This document shows, one piece after another, positions 7,596 through 14,949 of a DNA stretch of 22,367 nucleotides. The DNA comes from Paratractidigestivibacter sp963630635 (GTDB lineage Bacteria > Actinomycetota > Coriobacteriia > Coriobacteriales > Atopobiaceae), in the NCBI GenBank assembly GCA_963630635.1, contig CAVGOA010000037.1, positions 1 through 22,367 of the forward strand, read 5' to 3'. A program made the position numbers and the translations under genes. The notes beneath the pieces are model-generated. The model saw only the letters and a list, made by a program, of their open reading frames with translations, did not search any database and was not told the origin of the DNA. Each line of letters opens with the position of its first letter. Position 1 is the first letter of the stretch.

Positions 7596-10250
7596 TTACT
7601 TGCCGATCGCGCGGCGGACGGCCTTGACGGCCTCGTCCACGACGACGACCGAGACGGCGCACAGCAGCATCTTGCCCCACAGCGCCGCGGACAAAGGCAC
7701 GGTGCCAAATACAGCCGCGCCAAATTCGGTGATGGCAAACTGCATGGCCAATACAAGGCCAAACACGGCCAGCATCAGCTTGTTGTTGCCCACGTTCTTG
7801 AGCATCGGCACGTTGTTGAGCTCGCGGCAGTTGAAGGCGTTCAGGAGCTGCATCAGCACAAACAGCGTGAAGAGCACGGTAGCCTTCTCGCCCTCGGCGC
7901 AACCCAGGAAGTTCCAGAAGTGCTGGGCCATGAAGATCGCCGAGATGTAGATGCCGTTGGCAAAGATCCTAAAGAGCATCGTGCGATCCAGAATCGACGC
8001 GTCGCGGCGGGTAGGCTCGTGCTGCAGCAGGTCGTCGCGGATGGGTTCCAGGCCCAGCGTCAGCGCCGGGGGTCCGTCCATGATGATGTTAATCCATAGC
8101 AGCTCAAGCGCGGTAAACGGCGCCTCGAAGCCGGCCAAGATCGAGAACACGACGACAATAACCGAGCTCACGTTGACCGTAAGCTGGAACTGGATAAAAC
8201 GCTTGAAGTTCTCGTAGATGCCGCGGCCCCACTGGACGGCCTTCAAAATCGTAGAGAACGAGTCGTCGAGAAGCACCATGTCAGAGGCCTCTTTGGTGAC
8301 CTCGGTGCCCGCGATGCCCATCGCGATGCCCACGTCGGCGTTCTTGATGGCCGGCGCGTCGTTGATACCGTCGCCGGTGACTGCCACTACGTTGCCGCGG
8401 GCTTTCAGGAGCTTGACCACGCGCATCTTGACCAGCGGCGTCGAGCGGGCGATCACCTGGATGCGGCCCAGCGCGTCCGAAAGCTCCTCGTCGCTCATGG
8501 CCTCGATGTCGGCGGCCTCGACGGCGATGTTGCCGTCCTCAAGCATGTGCAGCTCGTTGGCGATGGCGCGCGCGGTGCGGATGTTGTCGCCGGTGAGCAT
8601 CTTGACCTCGATGCCCGCCTCGCGGCAACGGCGGATGGCATCGTAGACGTCGGGCGACAGCGGGTCAGAGATCACCACAAAGCCGTCGAAGACCAGGTCG
8701 CGCTCGATGTCCTCCTGCGGCTCGTCGTCGTAGGCGTCAAGCACGCGGTGAGCAAAGCCCAGCAAGCGGCCGGCGTGGCTTTGGTAGTCCTCCATCAGGG
8801 CGTCGATGCGCTCGCGCTCTTCGTCGCTCACGCCCGCGCACATCGACAAGATCTTCTCGGGGTTGCCCTTAACGTAGAGCATCAGCTGCTCGGCGCCGTT
8901 GGCGTCCTTCTCGCGAACAATCGTGGACATGTCCTTGTTTTGAGACGAGAAGGGGAATACGCGCACGACGTCGGCGTCGTGGCGAAGCTGCTGGTAGTCG
9001 TAGCCGGCCTTGTGCGCCGCCACCAAAAGCGAGCACTCGGTGGGGTTGCCAATGAAGTTCCAGCCGTCGCCTTCGGGCGTGACGTTGGCGTTGCCGTTGA
9101 TGCAGAAGTTGCGCAGCAACACCGGGTTTGCCAGCTCGGCGGGCTCGAGCTTCTCGCCGCCGGACCAGATGGTGTGGACGGTCATCTTGTTCTCGGTCAG
9201 GGTGCCGGTCTTGTCCGAGCAAATGATGTTCACGCACCCAATGGTCTCGCAAGCGATCATCTTCTTGACCAGGGCGTTCTCGCGGCTCATCTTGATGATG
9301 TTGAGCGCCAGCGAGACGGCCACGATGGTGGGCAGGCCCTCGGGCACAGCCGCGACGATCAGCACGATCGACGTGATAAACGCGTCCGAGACCGTCTCCC
9401 AGTTGAAGGTGTTGTTCATCAAGAACGTAACTATCTCGATGGCAAATACGACACCCGCGGCGGTGCAGCCCATGACGGTGATCTGCTTGCCAAGGCGGTC
9501 GAGCTTCTCTTGCAGCGGCGTCGAGGCCTTCTCGATGGTGCCCAGCTCCTTGGCGATCTGGCCAAACTCGGTGTCGTTGCCCACGCCGGTGACAAGCAGT
9601 TTTCCGGTGCCGGCGGCTACAAAGCAGCCCGAGTAGAGCATGTTGGCGCGCTCGGCGACGGGGGTGGCGTCGCTGCAGGCGGCCTCGGCGTCTTTGCTCA
9701 CGGGCATCGACTCGCCGGTAAGCGAGCTCTCGTTGACGCTTAGGTCGACGCTGGAAAGCAGCCGGCCGTCAGCCACGATCTTGTCGCCCGTCTCGACCAA
9801 AAGAACGTCGCCCACCACGATGTCTCGCTGGGGGACAAGCGTGGGCTCGCCGTCGCGGATGACCTTGACCAGCGTGTCCTCGTTGATGCGGTTGAGCTCC
9901 TCGAAGGCCTTGGCGCTCTTGCCCTCGGTGATGATCGTGATCACGACCGAAAGCGCGATGGCGCAAAAGATGCCGGCACACTCAAGGAAGTTGTACTCGC
10001 CGCCGGTGAAGTAGCGGGCGATGTTGACGCCTAGCGTGATGATGGCGGCAAAGATCAGCATCACGAGCATGGGCTCGGTCGATGCGTCCCAGATGCGCCG
10101 GGCCAGGGATTCTCCCTTGGCCTGAGTGAAGGAGTTGGCGCCATGCGCTGCGCGCGAGGCCTCTACCTGCGACGACTTGAGCCCGCGCTCTTCGTCGCTG
10201 CCGGTTTTGGCCAGCAACTCCTTCCGTGAGAGCGTGTGAGCGTTCTGCAC
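7596..10250 (-). CDS. Cation-transporting P-type ATPase (type II, Ca2+/Mn2+ class)
   Basis: An 884-residue membrane pump. The actuator domain has LTGES (178-181), and D346 in CSDKTGT is the phosphorylated aspartate. Nucleotide-binding and hinge motifs include KGNPE (461-465), MLTGDN and TGDGINDAP (625-633). Ion-site motifs are PEGLP (303-307, M4), N693 in M5 and N721/D725 in M6, the pattern of the Ca2+/Mn2+ branch rather than the heavy-metal CPx branch. The start is GTG with GAGGGG upstream. The leader carries a yybP-ykoY Mn2+ riboswitch, which argues that this pump exports Mn2+, possibly with Ca2+. It is transcribed alone. Confidence 0.95.
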   Translation of the reverse strand: MQNAHTLSRKELLAKTGSDEERGLKSSQVEASRAAHGANSFTQAKGESLARRIWDASTEPMLVMLIFAAIITLGVNIARYFTGGEYNFLECAGIFCAIALSVVITIITEGKSAKAFEELNRINEDTLVKVIRDGEPTLVPQRDIVVGDVLLVETGDKIVADGRLLSSVDLSVNESSLTGESMPVSKDAEAACSDATPVAERANMLYSGCFVAAGTGKLLVTGVGNDTEFGQIAKELGTIEKASTPLQEKLDRLGKQITVMGCTAAGVVFAIEIVTFLMNNTFNWETVSDAFITSIVLIVAAVPEGLPTIVAVSLALNIIKMSRENALVKKMIACETIGCVNIICSDKTGTLTENKMTVHTIWSGGEKLEPAELANPVLLRNFCINGNANVTPEGDGWNFIGNPTECSLLVAAHKAGYDYQQLRHDADVVRVFPFSSQNKDMSTIVREKDANGAEQLMLYVKGNPEKILSMCAGVSDEERERIDALMEDYQSHAGRLLGFAHRVLDAYDDEPQEDIERDLVFDGFVVISDPLSPDVYDAIRRCREAGIEVKMLTGDNIRTARAIANELHMLEDGNIAVEAADIEAMSDEELSDALGRIQVIARSTPLVKMRVVKLLKARGNVVAVTGDGINDAPAIKNADVGIAMGIAGTEVTKEASDMVLLDDSFSTILKAVQWGRGIYENFKRFIQFQLTVNVSSVIVVVFSILAGFEAPFTALELLWINIIMDGPPALTLGLEPIRDDLLQHEPTRRDASILDRTMLFRIFANGIYISAIFMAQHFWNFLGCAEGEKATVLFTLFVLMQLLNAFNCRELNNVPMLKNVGNNKLMLAVFGLVLAMQFAITEFGAAVFGTVPLSAALWGKMLLCAVSVVVVDEAVKAVRRAIGK

Positions 10251-10296
10251 GGAAATCCCCTCTCTTTAGTTCCAAGCAAAGGCCGCGCTCACGCAC

Positions 10297-10338
10297 AAAA
10301 AAAGCCCGCGCGCAGCTTTTGCCTAGCTGCGCGCGGGC
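10297..10338 (-). terminator. Second leader terminator (T2) before the P-type ATPase gene
   Basis: A perfect 14-bp stem (10325-10338 with 10304-10317) has a seven-base loop and is followed on the minus strand by seven U. It is GC-rich and should be very efficient. It lies 47 bases before the GTG start, so it must be bypassed for expression. Its 5' arm can pair alternatively with the 3' strand of the preceding terminator (10353-10361). Confidence 0.9.
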
Positions 10339-10339
10339 C

Positions 10340-10387
10340 AAAAAAGAGACCTACGCACAGCACCTCTCGATGCCGTACGTGAGTCTC
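10340..10387 (-). terminator. First leader terminator (T1), mutually exclusive with riboswitch P1
   Basis: On the minus strand 10387-10375 (GAGACTCACGTAC) pairs with 10358-10346 (GTGCGTAGGTCTC). That makes 12 pairs, including two G-U, with one C/A mismatch; six U follow. The 5' strand includes the whole 3' strand of riboswitch stem P1 (10375-10383). T1 and the closed aptamer therefore cannot coexist, as expected for a ligand-ON switch. Confidence 0.82.
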
Positions 10388-10490
10388 GTTCATTAAGGCA
10401 AGCCAGGTCACCCGGCGCACCCCGCGCCAAGAACCAGTATGTTGACTTGCCGCAACCGGTCTTGCCGGGTGCGACTACTCCCTCAAGTAC
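10375..10490 (-). ncRNA. yybP-ykoY manganese riboswitch
   Basis: P1 is GTACTTGAG (10490-10482) with CTCACGTAC (10383-10375), one mismatch. Next come the family hallmarks: GGGAGTAG just inside P1 and AACGAGAC on the return strand. A P2 hairpin (CGCA-CCGG with CCGG-TGCG) and a P3 arm (GGCAAG with CTTGCC) follow, with GTCAACATAC on its 5' side and a GGCGC/GCGCC tip. This is the yybP-ykoY architecture, in which two coaxial arms dock and bind Mn2+. Such switches commonly precede P-type ATPases and other Mn2+ exporters. Two terminators follow, so control is at transcription elongation. Confidence 0.9.
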
Positions 10491-10498
10491 AATGAGTG

Positions 10499-10504
10499 AC
10501 TATA
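10499..10504 (-). promoter_or_regulatory. Possible -10 element for the riboswitch transcript
   Basis: The minus strand reads TATAGT here. Initiation about seven bases downstream would start the RNA at about 10492, right before the first base of P1, which is a good fit. The -35 region (about 10522-10527, TGCCCC) is poor. The same TATAGTCACT string occurs in the divergent promoter at 10595-10604. Confidence 0.4.
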
Positions 10505-10571
10505 GCACAGGGTCGGCCAGAGGGGCACGGCACGTCTATGTTTCGGCTTGAAAAAACGGGGAGAAGACCGG

Positions 10572-10600
10572 TTGCGCTTTACCCAACTAAAGTCTATAGT
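10572..10600 (+). promoter_or_regulatory. Promoter of the amino-acid ABC operon
   Basis: TTGCGC (10572-10577) and TATAGT (10595-10600) are separated by 17 bases, the preferred spacing for the main sigma factor. It lies about 90 bases before the start codon. Two near-identical repeats overlap the spacer and the initial transcribed region. Confidence 0.55.
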
Positions 10601-10631
10601 CACTAGCGTTCGCGCTTTACTCAGCTAAAGT
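10574..10631 (+). promoter_or_regulatory. Paired operator-like repeats around the ABC promoter
   Basis: GCGCTTTACCCAACTAAAGT (10574-10593) and GCGCTTTACTCAGCTAAAGT (10612-10631) differ at two of 20 positions. Each contains the inverted repeat CTTTA-N6-TAAAG. One covers the promoter spacer and the other the region just after the expected start site, with 38 bp between starts. This is the layout of two repressor sites. The cognate regulator is not identifiable from the window. Confidence 0.6.
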
Positions 10632-10692
10632 GCCTGACCGAGACAAGCAATGCGGGCCTGGTTAAACGGCCTGCGCAAACAGGGGAGTACCA

Positions 10693-11586
10693 ATGAAGAT
10701 CAACATGAACCGCCGTGAGTTTCTCGCCGCCTTTGGTGGGGTAGCCGGCGCCGCTATCCTGGCCGGCTGTGGCAACACGTCCACCAGCAGCTCCAGCTCT
10801 AGCGCAACCGCCACGTCCAGCAGCGACTCCAGCAGCCAGGCTGCCAGCGACGACAAGTCGGCAACCGCCACCAAGAAGCTCATCGTGGGCTTTGACTCGG
10901 CCTATCCTCCCTACGGCTACGTGGGGGATGACGGCTCCTACACCGGCTTTGACCTGGAGCTTGCTCAAGAGACCGCCAAACGCAACGACTGGGAGGTCCA
11001 GCTCGAGCCCATCGATTGGGACGCAAAGGACACCCTCATGGACTCCGGCGCCATCAACTGCATCTGGAACGGCTTTACCGTCGAGGGCCGCGAGGACAGC
11101 TATACCTTCTCGGGCAACTACATGATCAACGCCCAGGTCGTCGTGGTGAAGAAGGGCTCGGGCATCGAGGATTTGGCCGGCCTTGCGGGCAAGACCGTGA
11201 TCACCCAGACCGACTCGGCCGCCTACGAGGTCCTGGCCGGCGAGGACGCCGACAAGGCCGACGTCGCCGCGACTTTTGCCACCCTGGACACCATCGGCGA
11301 CTACAACACCGCCTTCATGCAGCTTGAGTCCGGCGCCGTTGACGCCGTGGCCTGCGACCTTTCCATCGCGGCCTACCAGCTGGCCGCCAAGCCCGACGCC
11401 TACACCCAGCTTGACGAGCAGCTTTCCAGCGAGCACTACGCCGTTGGCTTCAAGAAGGGTGATACCGACACCGCCCAGACCGTGACCTCCACCCTGAAGG
11501 CCATGGACGACGACGGCTTTGTTAAAGAGCTTTGCGAGAAGTACGCTGACCAGGGCATTTCTTACACCAACTGGTGCTTGGCATAA
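10693..11586 (+). CDS. Amino-acid ABC transporter, substrate-binding lipoprotein
   Basis: A 297-residue family-3 solute-binding protein for a polar amino acid. Residues 1-26 are a lipoprotein signal: a twin-arginine NRREFLAAFG motif, a short hydrophobic stretch and the lipobox LAGC with C26 as lipidated residue. A Ser/Thr/Ala-rich linker (27-60) tethers the binding domain (about 62-295), which contains FDSAYPPYGY, GFDLELAQE and IWNGFTVEGRE, typical of the glutamine/histidine-binding group. GGGGAG precedes the ATG; a second ATG at codon 5 is an alternative start. The permease and ATPase genes follow. The ligand cannot be called from sequence. Confidence 0.93.
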   Translation: MKINMNRREFLAAFGGVAGAAILAGCGNTSTSSSSSSATATSSSDSSSQAASDDKSATATKKLIVGFDSAYPPYGYVGDDGSYTGFDLELAQETAKRNDWEVQLEPIDWDAKDTLMDSGAINCIWNGFTVEGREDSYTFSGNYMINAQVVVVKKGSGIEDLAGLAGKTVITQTDSAAYEVLAGEDADKADVAATFATLDTIGDYNTAFMQLESGAVDAVACDLSIAAYQLAAKPDAYTQLDEQLSSEHYAVGFKKGDTDTAQTVTSTLKAMDDDGFVKELCEKYADQGISYTNWCLA

Positions 11587-11609
11587 GGCCTATTTAACTT
11601 TGGGCGCAG

Positions 11610-11643
11610 GCGGGCACCGCGGCTTTAGGGTCGCGGTGCCCGC
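11610..11643 (+). other. Intercistronic hairpin after the binding-protein gene
   Basis: GCGGGCACCGCG and CGCGGTGCCCGC form a perfect 12-bp stem with a ten-base loop and no T run. It lies between the binding protein and the permease. Such hairpins commonly shield the binding-protein mRNA from 3' decay, allowing more binding protein than membrane components. Confidence 0.65.
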
Positions 11644-11664
11644 ATCCCGTGAGAGGAGACGCGC

Positions 11665-12318
11665 GTGGATATAACGACGATGGCCGGGATGCTCGGCTCG
11701 GGATTTCTAACCAGCTTGCAGATCTTTGCCTTTACCCTGGTGGGCTCGCTGCCGCTGGGCATGTTGGTGGCCTTTGCGCGCATGAGCCGCTTCAAGCCGC
11801 TGGCATGGCTTGCCCGCATTTACATCTCGCTCATGCGTGGCACCCCGCTTATGCTGCAGATGTTCGCAATCTACTTCATGCCGTACTACGTCTTTGGCAT
11901 TAGCCTCACGACCGACAGCAAGTGGTACGCCACGATCGTGGCCTTCATCATCAACTACGCGGCCTACTTCGCCGAGATCTACCGCTCGGGCATTCAGTCG
12001 ATCCCGCGCGGCCAGTACGAGGCCGCCGAGGTCCTGGGCTATTCTGGCTCGCAGACCTTTGTGCGCATCGTGTTGCCGCAGGTCGTGAAGCGCATCATGC
12101 CGTCTGTGACCAACGAGGTCATCACGCTGGTCAAGGACACGTCGCTGGCCTTCTCTATTGGCGTCATCGAGATGTTCAGCGTAGCCAAGCAGCTGGTGGC
12201 CTCGCAGGTCTCGATGCTGCCGTTTGTGATCGCCGCGGCCTTCTACTGGGTCTTTAACCTGCTGATCGATCTTGTGGCCGGCCGCGTCGAGGCCCGCCTC
12301 AACTACTACCAAGACTAA
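11665..12318 (+). CDS. Amino-acid ABC transporter, permease
   Basis: A 217-residue membrane subunit of the HisM/GlnP type. It starts at GTG behind GAGAGGAG. The EAA coupling loop is at residues about 119-139 (YEAAEVLGYSGSQTF followed by RIVLPQ), and RGTPLMLQ (58-65) is typical of polar amino-acid permeases. About five hydrophobic segments are visible. It is the only permease gene in the operon, so it probably works as a homodimer. Confidence 0.94.
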   Translation: MDITTMAGMLGSGFLTSLQIFAFTLVGSLPLGMLVAFARMSRFKPLAWLARIYISLMRGTPLMLQMFAIYFMPYYVFGISLTTDSKWYATIVAFIINYAAYFAEIYRSGIQSIPRGQYEAAEVLGYSGSQTFVRIVLPQVVKRIMPSVTNEVITLVKDTSLAFSIGVIEMFSVAKQLVASQVSMLPFVIAAAFYWVFNLLIDLVAGRVEARLNYYQD

Positions 12319-12331
12319 ACCCGCGTCTGCG

Positions 12332-12355
12332 CCTGGCGCCGCTGTGTGCGCCGGG
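12332..12355 (+). other. Small hairpin between permease and ATPase genes
   Basis: CCTGGCGC and GCGCCGGG can form eight pairs (one U-G) around an eight-base loop, just upstream of the AAGGAG site of the next gene. No T run follows. Confidence 0.4.
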
Positions 12356-12372
12356 TGCCCAAGGAGATTAAG

Positions 12373-13140
12373 ATGGCCGAGAACAGCGCCGCGGTCGTGA
12401 GTGTCGACCACATCAAGAAGAGCTTTGGGGACCTGGAGGTCCTGCGCGACATCTCGCTTTCGGTGATGCCGGGCGAGGTCGTGGCCGTGATTGGCCCCTC
12501 GGGCGGCGGCAAGTCGACCTTGCTGCGCTGCATGACCCTGCTTGAAGAGGTCAACGCGGGCGACGTGTCCTACGGCGACCTGGTGGTGGCCAAGGACGGC
12601 GTTTACGCAGGTAAAGACGCTATGAAGCAGGCTCGCGGCCGCTTTGGGCTGGTCTTTCAGAACTACAACCTGTTCCCGCACTTCACGGTGCTGCGCAACG
12701 TCATGGACGCGCCTGTCTGCGTGCAAAAGCGCGACCGCGCCGAGGTCGAGCAGCAAGCCCGCGCCCTTCTTGCCAAGATGGGGCTTACCGGTAACGAGGA
12801 GAAGGTGCCTTGCCAGCTCTCGGGTGGTCAGCAGCAACGCGCGAGCATCGCTCGTGCGCTGGCGATGAACCCGCAGATCGTTTACTTTGACGAGCCGACG
12901 AGCGCCCTTGACCCCGAGCTGACCTCGGAGGTTCTGAAGGTCATCAAGGGCCTTGCCGCCGAGAACATGACAATGGTTATCGTCACCCACGAGATGGGTT
13001 TTGCCCGCGAGGTCGCCGACCGCATCGTTTTTATGGACGGCGGCGTGATCGTTGAGCAGGGGCCGGCCCGCGAACTCATTGACAACCCCCGTGAGGAGCG
13101 TACCCGCGCCTTTTTGGCCCAGCGCAGCGCCCAGGATTAG
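12373..13140 (+). CDS. Amino-acid ABC transporter, ATP-binding protein
   Basis: A 255-residue ATPase of the GlnQ/HisP class. Walker A is GPSGGGKST (41-49), Q96 is the Q-loop, the signature is LSGGQQQR (149-156), Walker B is IVYFDEPTSALD (169-180) and the switch histidine lies in VTHEM. The start is set at 12373 because AAGGAG sits six bases upstream; the frame is open back to a GTG at 12346, but that would place the ribosome binding site inside the gene. It is the last gene of the importer operon, followed by palindromic element 4. Confidence 0.95.
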   Translation: MAENSAAVVSVDHIKKSFGDLEVLRDISLSVMPGEVVAVIGPSGGGKSTLLRCMTLLEEVNAGDVSYGDLVVAKDGVYAGKDAMKQARGRFGLVFQNYNLFPHFTVLRNVMDAPVCVQKRDRAEVEQQARALLAKMGLTGNEEKVPCQLSGGQQQRASIARALAMNPQIVYFDEPTSALDPELTSEVLKVIKGLAAENMTMVIVTHEMGFAREVADRIVFMDGGVIVEQGPARELIDNPREERTRAFLAQRSAQD

Positions 13141-13179
13141 GGCCCGAGGGGCGGTGTTGCGGGCTGTCAGAGCGGACGT

Positions 13180-13309
13180 GCGACTTTTCGCGGTTTAAAA
13201 CGGCTCTGGCCGAGTAGCCGGGCCGTCTTTGGCGACGTTTGCCCAGTTGGCAGAAGGCCGATTGCGCTTGGCTACTTGGGCGGTCCGGATTTAAACCGCG
13301 AAAACTCGC
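13180..13309 (-). repeat. Palindromic element 4, divergent arms, same core (130 bp)
   Basis: The outer arms are TTTTCGCGGTTTAAA (13185-13199) and its exact reverse complement (13290-13304), extended by GCGA/TCGC after one mismatch. Inside, AGTAGCC (13213-13219) pairs with GGCTACT (13270-13276). Read on the minus strand, the core contains GCCAACTGGG and, 31 bases later, CGGCTACTCG. Both strings occur with the identical 31-base offset in copy 1 at 95-221, although the arms are unrelated. Five T follow shortly after on the plus strand. It lies between the ABC operon and the HAD gene and may terminate the former. The rest of the 13141-13444 gap shows no gene and no convincing promoter. Confidence 0.75.
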
Positions 13310-13444
13310 GCATGCATTTTTCCGGGGGCGCCGAGGGCCGGTTAAGGGCGCGTTGCCGGGGCGCGAGACGCTGTGGGGGCGTGATAACCTAGACAAGTTG
13401 CCTGCCCGCGCGCATGCGTCGCGCCCAAACCGGAAGAGAAGGAC

Positions 13445-14239
13445 ATGTCAGAGCCGGTAGTCGCTTTCTTTGACGTTGACGGAACCCTCACTTATCGCGA
13501 CCCCGTGACCGGGCCCACCAACATCCCCACCCCGCGCGTCCAGGACGCCATCCGCCGCTTTGTGGACGCGGGTAACGTTGCCGTGGTCTGCACCGGCCGT
13601 GACCTGGGCGGCATTCAAGAGCTGCTGGGTTGTTTGCCCTTTGCGGGCGCCGTCACGATGGACGGCTCGCGCGTCATCTACGACGGCCGGGTGGTATTCG
13701 AGCGTACGATGCCCGTCGCCGCATGGGAGAAGACCCTGGCCGAGATTCGCCGTGTCAACATGGAGACCCTGGTCTCGGGCCCGTACGGCTGCGTCATCGT
13801 GAGCCACGACCACAGCTCGCCGTTTTGCCGCCTTATGAGCCACCTACCGTTTTACGAAGATTACGTTGCCGCAGGTAAACCGCTTGAATTCTGCAAGCTT
13901 GACTTTGACGAGACGAGCCTTGCCGCCTGCCAAAGCAGCGACTTCCTTATGCAGAACTTCACCTACCTCAACGTGGCCGACGGCTATCACGAGCTGGTTA
14001 TCCCCGGCACAAGCAAGGGCTCCGGCGCCCGCCGCTTTATCGACGCTCTGCCCTTCACGCCCTCGTGCTTCTATGCCTTTGGCGACTCGGAGAACGACCT
14101 CTCGATCCTAGACGAGGCCGACTTTAGCGTGGTCATGGGCAATGCCGCACAGAAGGTCAAGGCTCACGCCGATTACGTGACCGACCACGTGGCCCAAGAC
14201 GGCGTCGCCACCGCGTTGGAGCACCTGGGCCTCATCTAG
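13445..14239 (+). CDS. HAD-superfamily (Cof-type) phosphatase
   Basis: A 264-residue cytoplasmic HAD-IIB hydrolase. The nucleophile and general acid are D10 and D12 in FFDVDGTLT; motif II is the threonine of CTGRD (about residue 50), a PGTSKG segment supplies the motif III lysine, and motif IV is GDSENDLS (213-220). Members dephosphorylate small sugar phosphates or similar metabolites; the substrate cannot be told from sequence. It has a GAAGGA site before the ATG, sits alone, and converges on engB. Confidence 0.9.
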   Translation: MSEPVVAFFDVDGTLTYRDPVTGPTNIPTPRVQDAIRRFVDAGNVAVVCTGRDLGGIQELLGCLPFAGAVTMDGSRVIYDGRVVFERTMPVAAWEKTLAEIRRVNMETLVSGPYGCVIVSHDHSSPFCRLMSHLPFYEDYVAAGKPLEFCKLDFDETSLAACQSSDFLMQNFTYLNVADGYHELVIPGTSKGSGARRFIDALPFTPSCFYAFGDSENDLSILDEADFSVVMGNAAQKVKAHADYVTDHVAQDGVATALEHLGLI

Positions 14240-14257
14240 CTGCGGTTTATTGGGAGC

Positions 14258-14283
14258 GCCGGGCACGCCTCACGCCGCCCGGC
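14258..14283. other. Inverted repeat between convergent HAD and engB genes
   Basis: GCCGGGC and GCCCGGC form a seven-bp stem with a 12-base loop in the 63-bp gap between the two stop codons. It has no T run on either side, so a role in termination is only suggested by position. Confidence 0.4.
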
Positions 14284-14302
14284 CGCCCCGGACGCGCTGT
14301 CC

Positions 14303-14890
14303 TTACAAGCACGCCTCGGCGATCCGCCGCTTAAGCTCGTCGATGCCAAAGCCCGTCTCGGAAGATGTGATCACCATGTCCTCACGGGGCACGCCCAGCT
14401 GACGGCTCAGCAGCGCCGCCTGCGCGTTTTGCTTGGTGCGCGACAGCTTGTCTGCCTTGGTCAAGACCACAATGAAGGGCAGCTCCTGCTCCTTCAAAAA
14501 GCCGATCATCTCTAAGTCCAGCTTTTGAGCCTCGTGGCGAATGTCCACCAGCGACAACACGATGTTGAAGCTGCGCTCCTGCTCAAAGTAGCCGCTAATG
14601 AGGTTGGCCCAGCGCTCGCGCTCCTTCATCGAGACCTTGGCAAAGCCGTAGCCCGGCAGGTCCACAAAGCGGATCCCGTCCACGTCAAAGAAGTTGATGT
14701 TGCAGGTCTTGCCGGGCGTGGATGAGACCTTGACCAGGCCTTTCCTGCCAAAGACCTTGTTGAGCAACGAAGACTTGCCCACGTTGGAGCGGCCAGCGAC
14801 GGCGACCTCGGGGGTGGTGGGCGCGGGCAGGTTCTCGACCGTGCCGTACGAGGCCTCAAAGCGGGCAAGCTGGTAGTTGATGGCTGCCAT
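14303..14890 (-). CDS. engB: Ribosome-biogenesis GTPase EngB (YsxC/YihA)
   Basis: A 195-residue TRAFAC GTPase required for 50S subunit assembly in the bacteria studied. G1 is GRSNVGKS (33-40), the G2 threonine lies in STPGKT (about 57-62), G3 is DLPGYG (77-82), G4 is TKAD (144-147) and G5 is the TSSETG stretch. Length and motif order are normal for the family. AAAGGA precedes the ATG. It lies 59 bp downstream of the histidine kinase gene on the same strand, so read-through from that operon is possible, though the functions are unrelated. Confidence 0.96.
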   Translation of the reverse strand: MAAINYQLARFEASYGTVENLPAPTTPEVAVAGRSNVGKSSLLNKVFGRKGLVKVSSTPGKTCNINFFDVDGIRFVDLPGYGFAKVSMKERERWANLISGYFEQERSFNIVLSLVDIRHEAQKLDLEMIGFLKEQELPFIVVLTKADKLSRTKQNAQAALLSRQLGVPREDMVITSSETGFGIDELKRRIAEACL

Positions 14891-14949
14891 GGGGCAATCC
14901 TTTCTGTAGCGTTAACCCGCCCATTTTACCAGCACCTCTGCGCGCGTGC

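Noticed and set aside
8547..9743. A 398-codon plus-strand frame opposite the P-type ATPase
   Set aside because: No family motif and no ribosome binding site. It mirrors the codon bias of the ATPase gene, whose motifs are complete across this stretch.
12346..12372. Upstream GTG start extending the ABC ATPase by nine codons
   Set aside because: The AAGGAG ribosome binding site lies inside the extension and is properly spaced from the ATG at 12373; the family's N-terminus also begins there.
11707..12990. A 427-codon minus-strand frame opposite the ABC permease and ATPase genes
   Set aside because: It spans two well-defined genes and their gap, has no start signal and encodes low-complexity sequence.
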